Assembly: GCF_044005705.1 (NCBI RefSeq)
Contig: NZ_JBIPKE010000019.1
Span: forward strand, 310,001 to 374,000
DNA length: 64,000 nt
Direction of reading: 5' to 3'
Source of the DNA: Marinoscillum luteum
GTDB taxonomy: Bacteria; Bacteroidota; Bacteroidia; Cytophagales; Cyclobacteriaceae
Shown: positions 7,751 through 16,918 of the stretch, one piece after another
Position numbering within the stretch: position 1 is the stretch's first letter
Layout of the letters: each line of letters starts with the position of its first letter
Made by a program: the position numbers and the translations under genes
The notes under the pieces: model-generated
Databases searched by the model: none
Seen by the model: only the letters and a program-made list of their open reading frames with translations
Told to the model about the DNA's origin: nothing

Positions 7751-10080
7751 CCGCGAATGTTCTTCACTAGCTTTTTCCTGAGCTCTTCCGGATCAAAGGG
7801 TTTGGTAATGTAGTCGTTCATCCCATAATGAAGCACTTTCTCCTGCACCCTCACCAACGCTGAGGCCGTAAGTGCCACGATGGGCACGTTGTTTTTGGTG
7901 GCTCTGATGGCCCTGGTGGCTTCATACCCATCCATCACTGGCATTTGCAAATCCATCAGTATGATGTCGTAGTAGTTGCTGGAAGCCTTTTCTACAGCAA
8001 CTTCCCCATTTTCTGCCAGATCAATTTTCATATTCCAGCTCTTTAGAAATTTCTTAGCCACCACCACATTCATGGTATTGTCTTCCACCAAGAGCACCTG
8101 CCTCCCATGGAGTTTCTCCACCATGCCCTGCTCCTGATCTTCCAGGGATACTGGAGCCACCTTGCGAGCCACCCCCCTGGTATATTCTTGCTCGAAAAAG
8201 AATGTAGTCCCTTCCCCGAGCTTACTTTGCACCTGAATGGCAACCCCTTGGAGCTCTAACAATCTTTTGATGATAGAAAGACCGAGTCCAGACCCACCAA
8301 ACTCTCTGGTAGTGGAGGAACTGGCCTGTGTGAATCTTTCAAAAATCTGCTCCAGCTTATCCTCCGGAATGCCTATACCGGTATCCTCCACTTCATACCT
8401 GATCGTAATCCGATCCCGGCTCTCTCCTTGTCTTTTTACCTTCAGGGTTACATGCCCTTCCTTTGTGAACTTGATGGCATTGTCCAGCAGATTGTTGAGT
8501 ACCTGGTTCAGGCGGGTTCTGTCTGTGATGATTTCGATCGCAATGGATTCATCAAACTCCAGGTTAAGGTCTAGTCCCTTGGCCTGAGCCTTGACGCGAT
8601 ATCCCCTATAAATGCTGGTAATAACCTCCTTGAGGTTCACCGTCATTTCCTCAAATTCTATGGAACCGAACTCCAGTTTATTGTAGTCGAGGATATCATT
8701 GATAAGGGAGGTGAGATTCTCTGCGGAATATTTGAGTGAAATCAGGTTTTCCTTTTGATCCTTACGAGGTTTGTCCTGAAGTAAAAAGTGAGAGATACCA
8801 ACTACGGCATTTAGTGGGGTCCTGATTTCATGGGAAATGGTACTCAAAAAATCCGTTTTTGCCTGAGAGGCTTTTTCAGCTTCCTCTTTGGCCTGCTTTA
8901 AAGAATTTGCAAATCGAAATGAAAGGATGAGTGACTGTGAAAAAAAGAAAGAGACGTACCCCCAGAATGAAACGGCCTTATTTTCTTCCAAGAGACCAAA
9001 ATAGACAAAGATATTATACACAAATATCAGAAAGACCACTCCTACGCTAATGAGACCAAAAGTGGAGTCCGGCCGACGATTGATTTTAGCTCTGACATAA
9101 ATGAAAAAAGTCAGTGCAATATAAATCAGTAATATGCCGAAAAAGGGCTCCACCAGATGAGAGTAAACGGACACTGGAAACAGAAGAGTAAGCCCAATAA
9201 ACAGCAGACAAATCCCATCAAGTATGTCCCAAATAATTTTTTTCGCCTCCAGTGGGAAGGTATGATGCACAAAGCGTCCAAACGCAAAAGTGGCCAAAAA
9301 CAGCGTGAGATATTCGATTCGGGTGGTCACATACCACGAGACGTCCACCAGTGAATGCAGCACATAATACCCAAAACCGATCACCCTGTAGCTGTAGATC
9401 AGGCAGAATAGCGCAAAATAAAGAATGGCTTTATCTCGTCTTCCGAAGAAATACAGGCCCAGAAAAAAAAGGCCACCGGTAAGTAAACTGCCCGTAAGGA
9501 TCAGGTCATAAGCAAGTATCGCCAGGTATTCAGCAGCCATCACCTCCGAAGTGCCTATTTGCATACCCTCTAAGGCACCGCCTTTGCTGTGATCAAAATT
9601 GGCAATCTGAAGGATCAGTTCGTTGGTATCCGACACATTAGGAAGGGCGACAAACTGAGGCTTCCATTTGGGCAAGTAAGCCTCGGGAGTAGTTGCCACC
9701 TGACCATTCTTGGCGATCAGCTTTCCATTGAAGTACAACGCGAAAGCGCTGTAAACATCCTCAACATAAAGCGTATAGTCGGAACGCTCCGGCAAGAGTA
9801 TTATGGCCCGGTATGTAGCAAACCCCTTTGCATTCAAAGGCTTGTCACCTACAAACTGATTATTCCAAAGCGACGGAAACGGGAAATAGCCAGGAGTCAA
9901 TGTGTCAAACTGACCAGGTAGTAGGAGTTGATCCCAATAAAACTCATAGGTCCCATCGAGCGAAATGCTTTTGCTGAAATCGGCGTTTCTCAAATCTATT
10001 GTAGCAGATTGAGTCTGCCCCATGGAGAAATTTCCAATAAAAAGTAACAGACAGCAAATGACAAATCGCGATGCGAACAT
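7747..10080 (-). CDS. Hybrid sensor histidine kinase with 7-TM sensor (paralogue 1)
   Basis: Membrane-bound hybrid kinase of 777 residues. Order: signal peptide (MFASRFVICCLLLFIGNF), a periplasmic jelly-roll-like sensor domain to about residue 185, and seven or so membrane segments (about 190-390, the 7TMR-DISM arrangement). A HisKA domain follows with phospho-acceptor H417 in STISHEIRTP, then a HATPase with NLLDNAIKF, DTGIGIPE and GGSGLGLSI. A C-terminal receiver has the phospho-acceptor D710 in ILMDLQMPVMDG. No DNA-binding output domain is present, so a separate partner must receive the signal. It follows its paralogue by 6 bases. Confidence 0.93.
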   Translation of the reverse strand: MFASRFVICCLLLFIGNFSMGQTQSATIDLRNADFSKSISLDGTYEFYWDQLLLPGQFDTLTPGYFPFPSLWNNQFVGDKPLNAKGFATYRAIILLPERSDYTLYVEDVYSAFALYFNGKLIAKNGQVATTPEAYLPKWKPQFVALPNVSDTNELILQIANFDHSKGGALEGMQIGTSEVMAAEYLAILAYDLILTGSLLTGGLFFLGLYFFGRRDKAILYFALFCLIYSYRVIGFGYYVLHSLVDVSWYVTTRIEYLTLFLATFAFGRFVHHTFPLEAKKIIWDILDGICLLFIGLTLLFPVSVYSHLVEPFFGILLIYIALTFFIYVRAKINRRPDSTFGLISVGVVFLIFVYNIFVYFGLLEENKAVSFWGYVSFFFSQSLILSFRFANSLKQAKEEAEKASQAKTDFLSTISHEIRTPLNAVVGISHFLLQDKPRKDQKENLISLKYSAENLTSLINDILDYNKLEFGSIEFEEMTVNLKEVITSIYRGYRVKAQAKGLDLNLEFDESIAIEIITDRTRLNQVLNNLLDNAIKFTKEGHVTLKVKRQGESRDRITIRYEVEDTGIGIPEDKLEQIFERFTQASSSTTREFGGSGLGLSIIKRLLELQGVAIQVQSKLGEGTTFFFEQEYTRGVARKVAPVSLEDQEQGMVEKLHGRQVLLVEDNTMNVVVAKKFLKSWNMKIDLAENGEVAVEKASSNYYDIILMDLQMPVMDGYEATRAIRATKNNVPIVALTASALVRVQEKVLHYGMNDYITKPFDPEELRKKLVKNIRG

Positions 10081-10086
10081 CCAGTA

Positions 10087-12411
10087 TCAGGTATAGTGAC
10101 GGAGCTTTTTCAAAAGTTCCCCCGGGTCAAAGGGCTTGATAATATAATCATTCATTCCCGAGTTTCTGATTTTTTTCTGTTCTTCGGGTAGTGCTGAGGC
10201 CGTCAAAGCGATAATTGGAGTCAGATTATTCTTCTTTCTGATTTCCTCAGCTGCTTCAAAACCATCCATCACCGGCATCTGCAGATCCATCAACACCACG
10301 TGAAAATTGCGGGTTGAGATGGCTTCTATTGCCTCTATACCATTCGCCGCCACGGTCACACTGGCTCCCCACTTATTTAAAAACTTGGATGCCACCATCA
10401 CATTGATCTGATTGTCTTCAACCAATAGCACATCAAGCGGCAGTTGTTGTTCCTCTATGTTGTCAGGCATGCTCTCTAATATAATATCTTCAACTATTGC
10501 GAATTGCTGAGTGAACCAAAACAATGAGCCATTGCCCAATTCACTCTCCAGCATCAGGTCAGACCCCTGCAATTTGAGCAATTTTTTTGTAATGGTAAGC
10601 CCCAGACCTGTACCTCCGTAGCGTCGGTTAGTGGAGGAACTCGCCTGTGTAAAACTCTGAAAAATATCCTCTTGTCGTTGCTTCTCTATCCCGATACCAG
10701 TATCTGCTACTTCAAATTTAATGACCACATGGTCATTGGTCTGTGATTCGCATTTTAAACTCAACCTGATCACTCCTTCTTCTGTAAATTTAATGGCATT
10801 GCTCAGCAGGTTGGTCAGTATCTGACTAGTTCGGGTCTGATCACAGGATATGAATTGCGGAATTCGATCATCACACTCAAAGACGACTTTCAGCTTTTTG
10901 GCATCCGCAATCGGCAAAAACACACGGTTCAGGTTCTCAATAAGCGACCGGATATCGACCGACCTGTATTCAAACTCAATTTTATCAGCCTCAATTTTAC
11001 TGAAGTCAAGAATATCATTGATGATGACCAGGAGGTTTTCAGCAGAAAACTTGAGGGTATTGAGGGTTTCTTCCTGATTTTTGGTGGGTTGATCTCCCAG
11101 CAAATAGTTGGACAACCCTATCACAGCATTCATGGGTGTCCTGATTTCATGAGACATCATAGAAAGAAACTCCGACTTGGTGCGGGCGGCATGTTCCGCT
11201 TGCTCTTTGGCCTCTTTCAAGGAATTGGTAAAGAGAAAAAACAAAATGAGCGACTGAAAAAAGAAGAACGCCAGGTACCCCACAAAAGAAATCAACTCAA
11301 TCTCTTCCGCCGCACCCATATAAAGGTAAATCTTGTAAGAGAAGATCATTAAAATCATCAGCGAGCTGATCAAAGCATATCTGGACCCCTCCATGTTTCG
11401 CTGATATGCCCGGATGTATACATACGCCACGATTAAAATACCCACGAGGAGCAGAATCAAATAGGCATCCACCAAGCTGGTGAAAACCATTGGCGGAAAA
11501 ATCAATGTAATGCCAGAAGCGAGGATGGAAATGGCCACGAAAATATACAGGGGATTGACACGATATTTCAGTGGAAAAAGTGCGTGCGTGTAAAGTGTGA
11601 AGAAGATAGGAGGCACAAATAGTGATAGATACTCAAGGCGAATACTCGTCAGCCACGCCATACCCGGATAAATAATTTGTAAGGTATAATCATCAGCACC
11701 CACCACCCGATAGGAAAAAGTGAGACAAAAAACTGAGAAGAAAATCGCTGACTTTTCTCGTTGACCGAAAAAATAAAGGGCACAAAAAAACAAGCCGGTC
11801 ATTACCAAAGTGCCAGTAAGCAACAAGTCAAAAGCAAGAAGTTCGTTGGCCTGACTTCTCAAAAAAGCCTCATCGCCTAAAAGAATCGCTTCTCTGGCTC
11901 CACCTTTCCGGTGGGAAAAATTGGAGATCTGAAGGGTAATCCGAACAGTGTCCTGATCTGGCAATTCAATGATCTGGGGCACCCATTTGGGATCTGAGGT
12001 AGCCGGATCCATTCCTACCTGCCCACCAAAATCGATCCTTTCATCCTCGATATACAGTCTGGCTGCCGAATAGACATGTTTGATTCTCAGGGCGAGATCC
12101 GTCCGATCACGTGGTAGCAGAATAGTCAAATGGTAAGTAGCAAAACCATTCCGTGAAAGCGGCACTCCACCATGGGAGCTGTGATTATTCCAAAGCTCGG
12201 GGAAATAAAAAAAGTCCTGAGTGGAAGATGAGATAGCGTCCGGGGAGAGCAATTGCTCCCAAAAAAAAGTCCATTCACCATTCAGGGGAACGGGCGCAGC
12301 GGATAGGTCAGCATCCCTCAAATCCAATACCCCTTTCTGCGCCTCGCGTGCTGTGACATTCATGCCAATAGCAAAAAGTACGATGACGCACAATAAGAAT
12401 TTCCCGTTCAT
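10087..12411 (-). CDS. Hybrid sensor histidine kinase with 7-TM sensor (paralogue 2)
   Basis: Same architecture as its neighbour: signal peptide (MNGKFLLCVIVLFAIGMNV), jelly-roll-like periplasmic domain, 7-TM block, HisKA with H421 in SMMSHEIRTP, HATPase (NLLSNAIKFT, DTGIGIEKQ, GGTGLGLTI), and receiver with D709 in VLMDLQMPVMDG. The sequences run parallel from end to end (e.g. FATYxxxILLPxxRxD and GMNDYIxKPFDPxEL in both), so they come from a tandem duplication that has since diverged strongly. It starts 14 bases after the sugar-kinase stop and may be on the same transcript. Confidence 0.93.
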   Translation of the reverse strand: MNGKFLLCVIVLFAIGMNVTAREAQKGVLDLRDADLSAAPVPLNGEWTFFWEQLLSPDAISSSTQDFFYFPELWNNHSSHGGVPLSRNGFATYHLTILLPRDRTDLALRIKHVYSAARLYIEDERIDFGGQVGMDPATSDPKWVPQIIELPDQDTVRITLQISNFSHRKGGAREAILLGDEAFLRSQANELLAFDLLLTGTLVMTGLFFCALYFFGQREKSAIFFSVFCLTFSYRVVGADDYTLQIIYPGMAWLTSIRLEYLSLFVPPIFFTLYTHALFPLKYRVNPLYIFVAISILASGITLIFPPMVFTSLVDAYLILLLVGILIVAYVYIRAYQRNMEGSRYALISSLMILMIFSYKIYLYMGAAEEIELISFVGYLAFFFFQSLILFFLFTNSLKEAKEQAEHAARTKSEFLSMMSHEIRTPMNAVIGLSNYLLGDQPTKNQEETLNTLKFSAENLLVIINDILDFSKIEADKIEFEYRSVDIRSLIENLNRVFLPIADAKKLKVVFECDDRIPQFISCDQTRTSQILTNLLSNAIKFTEEGVIRLSLKCESQTNDHVVIKFEVADTGIGIEKQRQEDIFQSFTQASSSTNRRYGGTGLGLTITKKLLKLQGSDLMLESELGNGSLFWFTQQFAIVEDIILESMPDNIEEQQLPLDVLLVEDNQINVMVASKFLNKWGASVTVAANGIEAIEAISTRNFHVVLMDLQMPVMDGFEAAEEIRKKNNLTPIIALTASALPEEQKKIRNSGMNDYIIKPFDPGELLKKLRHYT

Positions 12412-12425
12412 TAAAAACTGCTGGT

Positions 12426-13433
12426 TTACTTCAACTGCGCTAAGACAAGTTCATTGGATTGAGCTTCTCCAAGCAATCGGATGGGGTCTATCGGCATCAC
12501 TCCAGGATACTCACAGACAATACCGCCTCCTAAGTTAGCCAACTCAGCGGTAAATAGCAGTGGCAAATTCAGTGCACAGCAGAGTCCGGCAATAGAAATG
12601 ACCGTATCTCCAGCCCCTGACACATCCGATATGCTGCGCAAATGCGCCGGCAATTTTCCGGATACTGCGTCTGAATAATAATAAACACCTTCCCCGGAAA
12701 GTGTTAACAGCAGCTGGTCAAATTGAATTTTGCCCGATAGTAGAGTGGCGCCATCAGCCAGGGAAGACTCATCGAGACTCAATGCCTCAAGCCCCAATCC
12801 GGTTTTCATTTCTGAGAGATTGGGTTTGAACAGACTCACGCCCTGATAAGTAAGGAAATTTTTCTTTTTGGGATCTACCACCACTGGCACGCTGCACTCC
12901 TGCGCCGCTCGAATAATCCACTGAATCAGCTCCTTACTCAGACAACCTTTATCATAGTCTTGCAGTAGAATCAAGTCCACCTCACTTATGAGCGGTTCGA
13001 TGATTGCAGTCAATAACGAACGCTCTACAGCCGTTAGCGACCGTTCGGTTTCTCTGTCTATCCTAAGCAGGTGTTGAGAACCGGAAAGAACCCTGTGCTT
13101 GACAGTGGTCACTCGTTCGTCGCTTTTGACTACTTGTGCAGCAGAAATTCGCTGTTGCTCCAGCAGCTGGATCAGTAAATCCGCCTCCGGATCCGCTCCG
13201 GCGAGCGTACAAAGAATAGGGTGGGCACCAAGCGCCTGGATATTGAGCGCCACGTTGGCTGCTCCGCCAAGGCGATGCTCGGTCTTTTGGGCCTGTAAGA
13301 TGGGTACAGGTGCCTCCGGAGATACCCGGTGCACCTCACCATATGTGTAAGTATCGACCATCGAATCACCGATGATCAATACTTTCATTTTTGTAAAAGC
13401 ATTGAAAACCCCCTCAATGGAGTCAAATGCCAT
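12426..13433 (-). CDS. RfaE-like carbohydrate kinase (heptose 7-phosphate kinase family)
   Basis: PfkB/ribokinase-fold sugar kinase of 335 residues. The N-terminal VLIIGDSMVDTYTYGEV and HRVSPEAPVPIL match the RfaE/HldE kinase half. GGAANVALNIQALG is the PfkB signature 1 region, VDPKKKNF and FKPNLSEM are typical of RfaE kinases, and DVSGAGDTVISIAG is the catalytic PfkB signature 2. There is no C-terminal nucleotidyltransferase domain. The likely substrate is a heptose 7-phosphate or related sugar for envelope glycans, but that is inferred. Its ATG shares a base with the aminotransferase stop (TAATG). Confidence 0.85.
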   Translation of the reverse strand: MAFDSIEGVFNAFTKMKVLIIGDSMVDTYTYGEVHRVSPEAPVPILQAQKTEHRLGGAANVALNIQALGAHPILCTLAGADPEADLLIQLLEQQRISAAQVVKSDERVTTVKHRVLSGSQHLLRIDRETERSLTAVERSLLTAIIEPLISEVDLILLQDYDKGCLSKELIQWIIRAAQECSVPVVVDPKKKNFLTYQGVSLFKPNLSEMKTGLGLEALSLDESSLADGATLLSGKIQFDQLLLTLSGEGVYYYSDAVSGKLPAHLRSISDVSGAGDTVISIAGLCCALNLPLLFTAELANLGGGIVCEYPGVMPIDPIRLLGEAQSNELVLAQLK

Positions 13434-14629
13434 TATGCTAGTTTAGCCAATGATGCCTTCATCCTGCTCATGGCCGTTTTCAGATCCTCAACAGAAGCAG
13501 CATAAGACAGTCTCAAACATCTGGGATCACCAAATGCCTCACCAGTCACTACCGATACATTGGCATCTTCCAATAAAAACAGACTTAAGTCGGTGGCGTC
13601 AGCAATGACCTTCCCGTTGACACTTTTGCCAAAATAGCTGCTCACATTGGGGAAAAAATAGAAGGCTCCACCAGGCATATTCACCTCCACACCGGGAATT
13701 TCACTCAGCAGGCCATACACCAGCTCCCGTCGGCTTCTGTACTCCTCCACCATCTTGTAAGATGGCTCATAGTCTGAAGTCAGGGCCGTCAACGCGGCAC
13801 GCTGAGCTATTGAACAGTTGGCTGAGGTGATCTGCCCCTGCATTTTATTGGCTGCTTTGGCCAGCCATAGGGGAGCTCCGATGTACCCCACTCTCCAGCC
13901 AGTCATTGCAAATCCTTTGGCAAATCCGTTGACAGTAACTGTACGATCCTCCATGCCTGCAATGGCACCGATGCTCACATGCTTCTCTCCGTAGTTGATC
14001 AACTCATAAATTTCATCGGAGATCACCACGATATTTGGATATTCTTTCAGCACTTCCGCGATAGCCTCCAGTTCTTCCTGAGAAAAAACAGAACCTGTGG
14101 GATTACATGGTGATGAAAAAATCAATGCTTTTGTTTTGTCCGTGATAGAGGCTTTCAGTTGCTCGGCTGTTGCTTTAAAGTCATGTTCCAAATCTCCATT
14201 CACAAAAACACACTTCCCCTCAGCCAGTTCCACCAAAGCGCTATAGCTCACCCAGTATGGCGAAAATACGATCACCTCATCACCCGGATCCAGCAGTGCC
14301 AAAAATACGTTGGCAATAGACTGCTTGGCTCCATTGGAAACCACAATCTGATCAGGCGAATAATTCAATCCGTTTTCCTTCTTGAATTTGGCACTGATAG
14401 CTTCTCTGAGATCCAAATAGCCATTTACCGGAGGGTACGCAAAGTACTTTCCTTCATCAATGGCCGCTTTCGCTCCCTCCTGAATGTGTTTAGGCGTCTT
14501 AAAGTCCGGCTCGCCCAAGCTAAGGCTTATTACGTCCACTCCATTCTGCTTCAGCTCCCTTGCCTTTGCTGCCATGGCCAGGGTTGCAGATTCTGCCATA
14601 TTTTTGATTCGCTCTGATCGTAAATCCAT
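13433..14629 (-). CDS. PLP-dependent aminotransferase (aspartate aminotransferase class I)
   Basis: Fold-type I aminotransferase, 398 residues. Seen are SLGEPDFKTPKHI, the YPPVNGYLDLREAI substrate loop, SNGAKQSIANVF, SSPCNPTGSVFS, SDEIYELINYG, and the PLP lysine in VNGFAKGFAMTGWRVGY. The C-terminal LRLSYAAS carries the carboxylate-binding Arg. Best match is the thermophilic-type AspC/AspB branch; whether aspartate is the main donor cannot be told. It has the clearest promoter in the window (TTTG-N19-TAATTTTG, listed separately). Confidence 0.93.
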   Translation of the reverse strand: MDLRSERIKNMAESATLAMAAKARELKQNGVDVISLSLGEPDFKTPKHIQEGAKAAIDEGKYFAYPPVNGYLDLREAISAKFKKENGLNYSPDQIVVSNGAKQSIANVFLALLDPGDEVIVFSPYWVSYSALVELAEGKCVFVNGDLEHDFKATAEQLKASITDKTKALIFSSPCNPTGSVFSQEELEAIAEVLKEYPNIVVISDEIYELINYGEKHVSIGAIAGMEDRTVTVNGFAKGFAMTGWRVGYIGAPLWLAKAANKMQGQITSANCSIAQRAALTALTSDYEPSYKMVEEYRSRRELVYGLLSEIPGVEVNMPGGAFYFFPNVSSYFGKSVNGKVIADATDLSLFLLEDANVSVVTGEAFGDPRCLRLSYAASVEDLKTAMSRMKASLAKLA

Positions 14630-14651
14630 TATCTTTATTCGTTTTGAGGTG

Positions 14652-14682
14652 CAAAATTAATTAAATCAAATACATCATCAAA
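14652..14682 (-). promoter_or_regulatory. Bacteroidota promoter of the aminotransferase gene
   Basis: On the minus strand, TTTG (14682-14679), 19 bases, then TAATTTTG (14659-14652). This matches the Bacteroidota -33/-7 consensus in both sequence and spacing. The start site should lie near 14646, leaving a leader of about 17 bases. The -33 element touches the ATG of the divergent porin gene at 14682, so the two promoters must overlap or interfere. Confidence 0.7.
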
Positions 14683-15743
14683 TGAGAAAAACTATCTATT
14701 TTATATTTATATGTGTCTTTTTTTTGAAATTTTTCAATGCGAAAGCGCAAGAATCCAAAATCAAGTTTGGCGCATACCTGGATACCTACTATAGTTTTGA
14801 CTTTAGCAAACCTCTGGATAATCAACGACTTTACGTCACTCAATACGATAAACACAACGAATTTAACCTGAGCCACGCCTGGGTGAGTGCCGCCTACGAA
14901 GAAGATAAAGTCAGGGCTAGTCTGGCCCTACAGGTGGGAACCTATCCGGCCAACAACTACGGGGCAGAACCAGAAAAACTCTACCAAATGGTGTATGAAG
15001 CGTATGCGGGGTATCAGGTAACAAAAAAAGGATGGTTGGATGTGGGGATTTTTGGCGGACATTTTGGTTATGAAAGTGCCTTGTCTCTGGATCGGGATCT
15101 GTATTCTCCCGCACTGGCCACTGAGTACACCCCATACTATCAGTCTGGTCTGCGGTACACCCACGACCTCTCAGACAAAACACAGCTAAGAGCAGTAGTT
15201 CTCAACGGCTGGCAAAATATAGGTGAAACCAACAATAAAAAATCACTGGGTATCGCCGTGGACCACACGCTGAATGAATCATTCAAAATAAGCTATGGTA
15301 ACTATTACGGCAATGAGAGCACCAACAGCAACATGGACCTGATGAGGTTTCACAACAATCTGATTCTCGAGGCAAAGCCCCTTAAGAATTGGAAAATTGC
15401 AGGTGTGCTAGACTACACCACACAAAGCAACAGCGCTACTGATAAAAACCTACACACTTCTTTTATCACGGTGATCAGCAAGTATACATTTTCTGAAAAA
15501 TGGTCGGTGGCTGGCCGTTATGAAAACATCAATGACAAAGATGACCTACTCATCAATGGCATCACAGGCCAGTTTGCCATGAATGTCATTAGTCTGTCTG
15601 TAAACTATTACCCCACCGAAAATGCCGCATTCAAATTAGAAGCTAAAACCTACAAAGGCCCGTACAATAACTTCGCGGGTGAAGAGGGCGTGGGGGCCGG
15701 ACTATTGGTCCTCGGAGCAGGAATGGCGATTAGACTCAACTAA
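14682..15743 (+). CDS. Outer-membrane beta-barrel porin (BBP2/OmpL-like)
   Basis: A 353-residue exported protein with signal peptide MRKTIYFIFICVFFLKFFN ending AKAQ. The mature part is a series of amphipathic strands (FGAYLDTYYSFDF, LSHAWVSAAYEED, GWLDVGIFGGHFGYES) and ends RLN, as expected for a barrel. The pattern fits the putative beta-barrel porin-2 family (PF07642). Substrate unknown. TATCTTTA at 14630-14637 is a possible -7 element. It ends at a strong hairpin terminator shared with the sigma-factor gene. Confidence 0.78.
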   Translation: MRKTIYFIFICVFFLKFFNAKAQESKIKFGAYLDTYYSFDFSKPLDNQRLYVTQYDKHNEFNLSHAWVSAAYEEDKVRASLALQVGTYPANNYGAEPEKLYQMVYEAYAGYQVTKKGWLDVGIFGGHFGYESALSLDRDLYSPALATEYTPYYQSGLRYTHDLSDKTQLRAVVLNGWQNIGETNNKKSLGIAVDHTLNESFKISYGNYYGNESTNSNMDLMRFHNNLILEAKPLKNWKIAGVLDYTTQSNSATDKNLHTSFITVISKYTFSEKWSVAGRYENINDKDDLLINGITGQFAMNVISLSVNYYPTENAAFKLEAKTYKGPYNNFAGEEGVGAGLLVLGAGMAIRLN

Positions 15744-15750
15744 AAAACAA

Positions 15751-15781
15751 AACCCCTGCTGCGAAGATCACAGCAGGGGTT
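15751..15781. terminator. Bidirectional hairpin terminator between porin and sigma factor genes
   Basis: Ten-base perfect stem ACCCCTGCTG (15752-15761) / CAGCAGGGGT (15771-15780) with a 9-base loop. An A-rich run (AAAAAACAAAA) on the left gives a U-run for minus-strand transcripts. It lies between two converging genes and can serve both, though the T-run on the plus strand is short. Confidence 0.85.
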
Positions 15782-15805
15782 TCATAACCAAATATCTATT
15801 AGCTA

Positions 15806-16678
15806 TTAATTAGCGACAAACTCTTTAAGTCTTCTGTTTTTACCAGGCTCTCTCAATTTCTGAAGTGCCTTTTCTCTTATTTGTCTCACACGCTCACGGG
15901 TCAATCCCATGGCATCTCCTATTTCTTCCAATGTGTAAGGATTGTCATGACCGATACCGAAGCTCATCATGATCACTTCTCTTTCTCTGGCTGTCAGGGT
16001 AGAAAGCGCCCTTAGTGTCTCCACCTTCAGTGAATCATTGAATACCAACTCACCATCTGTAGGACCTGTGGTTTGGTTTTCCAATACATCCAAAAGTGAA
16101 CCAGACTCATCTTCACCAAAAGGTGCATCCATGGACATTTGCTTCACCTCAGCACCCAGTGTGTTTCGCACTTCACTAGGCTTCATGTCCAGAATTTCTG
16201 CCAATTCCTCCTCAGTTGGCTCACGCTCAAACTGCTGCTCGAGCTCAGCATAGGCTCTTCTGATCTGGTTGATCGCACCTGACTTGTTCATCGGTAGACG
16301 AACAATTCTCGACTGCTCAGCCAAAGCCTGCATAATGGACTGACGAATCCACCACACCGCATAGGAGATAAATTTGAAACCTTTGGTTTCATCAAATTTC
16401 TTTGCTGCCTTGATCAATCCCAGGTTTCCCTCGTTGATGAGGTCATTCAAAGGAAGGCTTCTGTTTTGGTACTGCTTCGCCACAGATACCACGAACCTCA
16501 AGTTAGCCTTTACCAACTTCTCCAGAGCCAGCTCATCACCCTCGCGGATTCTTTTAGCTAGCGTCACCTCCTCATCAGGAGTAATCATCGGTACATTACT
16601 TACTTCAGTAAAGTACTTCTCCAGAGTGTGACTCTCTCTTCGGTTGGTAATGGATTGTGTGATCTTGAGTTGTCGCAT
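15806..16678 (-). CDS. rpoD: Primary RNA polymerase sigma factor (RpoD/SigA, Bacteroidota type)
   Basis: Housekeeping sigma factor that directs RNA polymerase to TTTG/TAnnTTTG promoters. It is 290 residues and lacks the long region 1.1, as usual in this phylum. Region 1.2 (LEKYFTEVSNVPMITPDEE), region 2 (DLINEGNLGLIKAAKKFD, FKFISYAVWWIRQSI), region 3 (PMNKSGAINQIRRA) and the region 4 helix-turn-helix (YTLEEIGDAMGLTRERVRQI) are all present. It stands alone with a 240-base upstream region. Confidence 0.95.
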   Translation of the reverse strand: MRQLKITQSITNRRESHTLEKYFTEVSNVPMITPDEEVTLAKRIREGDELALEKLVKANLRFVVSVAKQYQNRSLPLNDLINEGNLGLIKAAKKFDETKGFKFISYAVWWIRQSIMQALAEQSRIVRLPMNKSGAINQIRRAYAELEQQFEREPTEEELAEILDMKPSEVRNTLGAEVKQMSMDAPFGEDESGSLLDVLENQTTGPTDGELVFNDSLKVETLRALSTLTAREREVIMMSFGIGHDNPYTLEEIGDAMGLTRERVRQIREKALQKLREPGKNRRLKEFVAN

Positions 16679-16918
16679 GTGCTTTCTTTATAGTTAATAT
16701 TCCAATCAGCCGCTGGTTTTAAGATCAAAAACGGCCAATTTTTCCTTCAGAATCTATTTCGCTAAATTCAATTAAAGAACCGCGAATTTACGAAAATATT
16801 GAGTACGGATCAAATTCTTTTAGACAATAAATTCCAACCTTAATAAAACTCGCTAAGTGGTAAATAGGTTTCACTTTTGGAAAAATTTACGAAAATAATC
16901 CCAAAATCCTACCTTTTC
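16679..16918. other. AT-rich region upstream of rpoD with a 14-bp direct repeat
   Basis: The 240 bases hold no open frame worth calling. AATTTACGAAAATA occurs twice in direct orientation, at 16785-16798 and 16884-16897, 99 bases apart start to start. On the minus strand each copy contains TATTTTCG, one base from the -7 consensus. They could be tandem weak promoters for rpoD or regulator sites. I see no clear -33 element. Confidence 0.35.

Noticed and set aside
10855..11352. 165-residue plus-strand frame inside hybrid kinase 2
   Set aside because: Antisense shadow of the HisKA/HATPase region; low-complexity, no recognisable motif.
14159..14617. 152-residue plus-strand frame inside the aminotransferase gene
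   Set aside because: Antisense to a complete, well-conserved enzyme gene.
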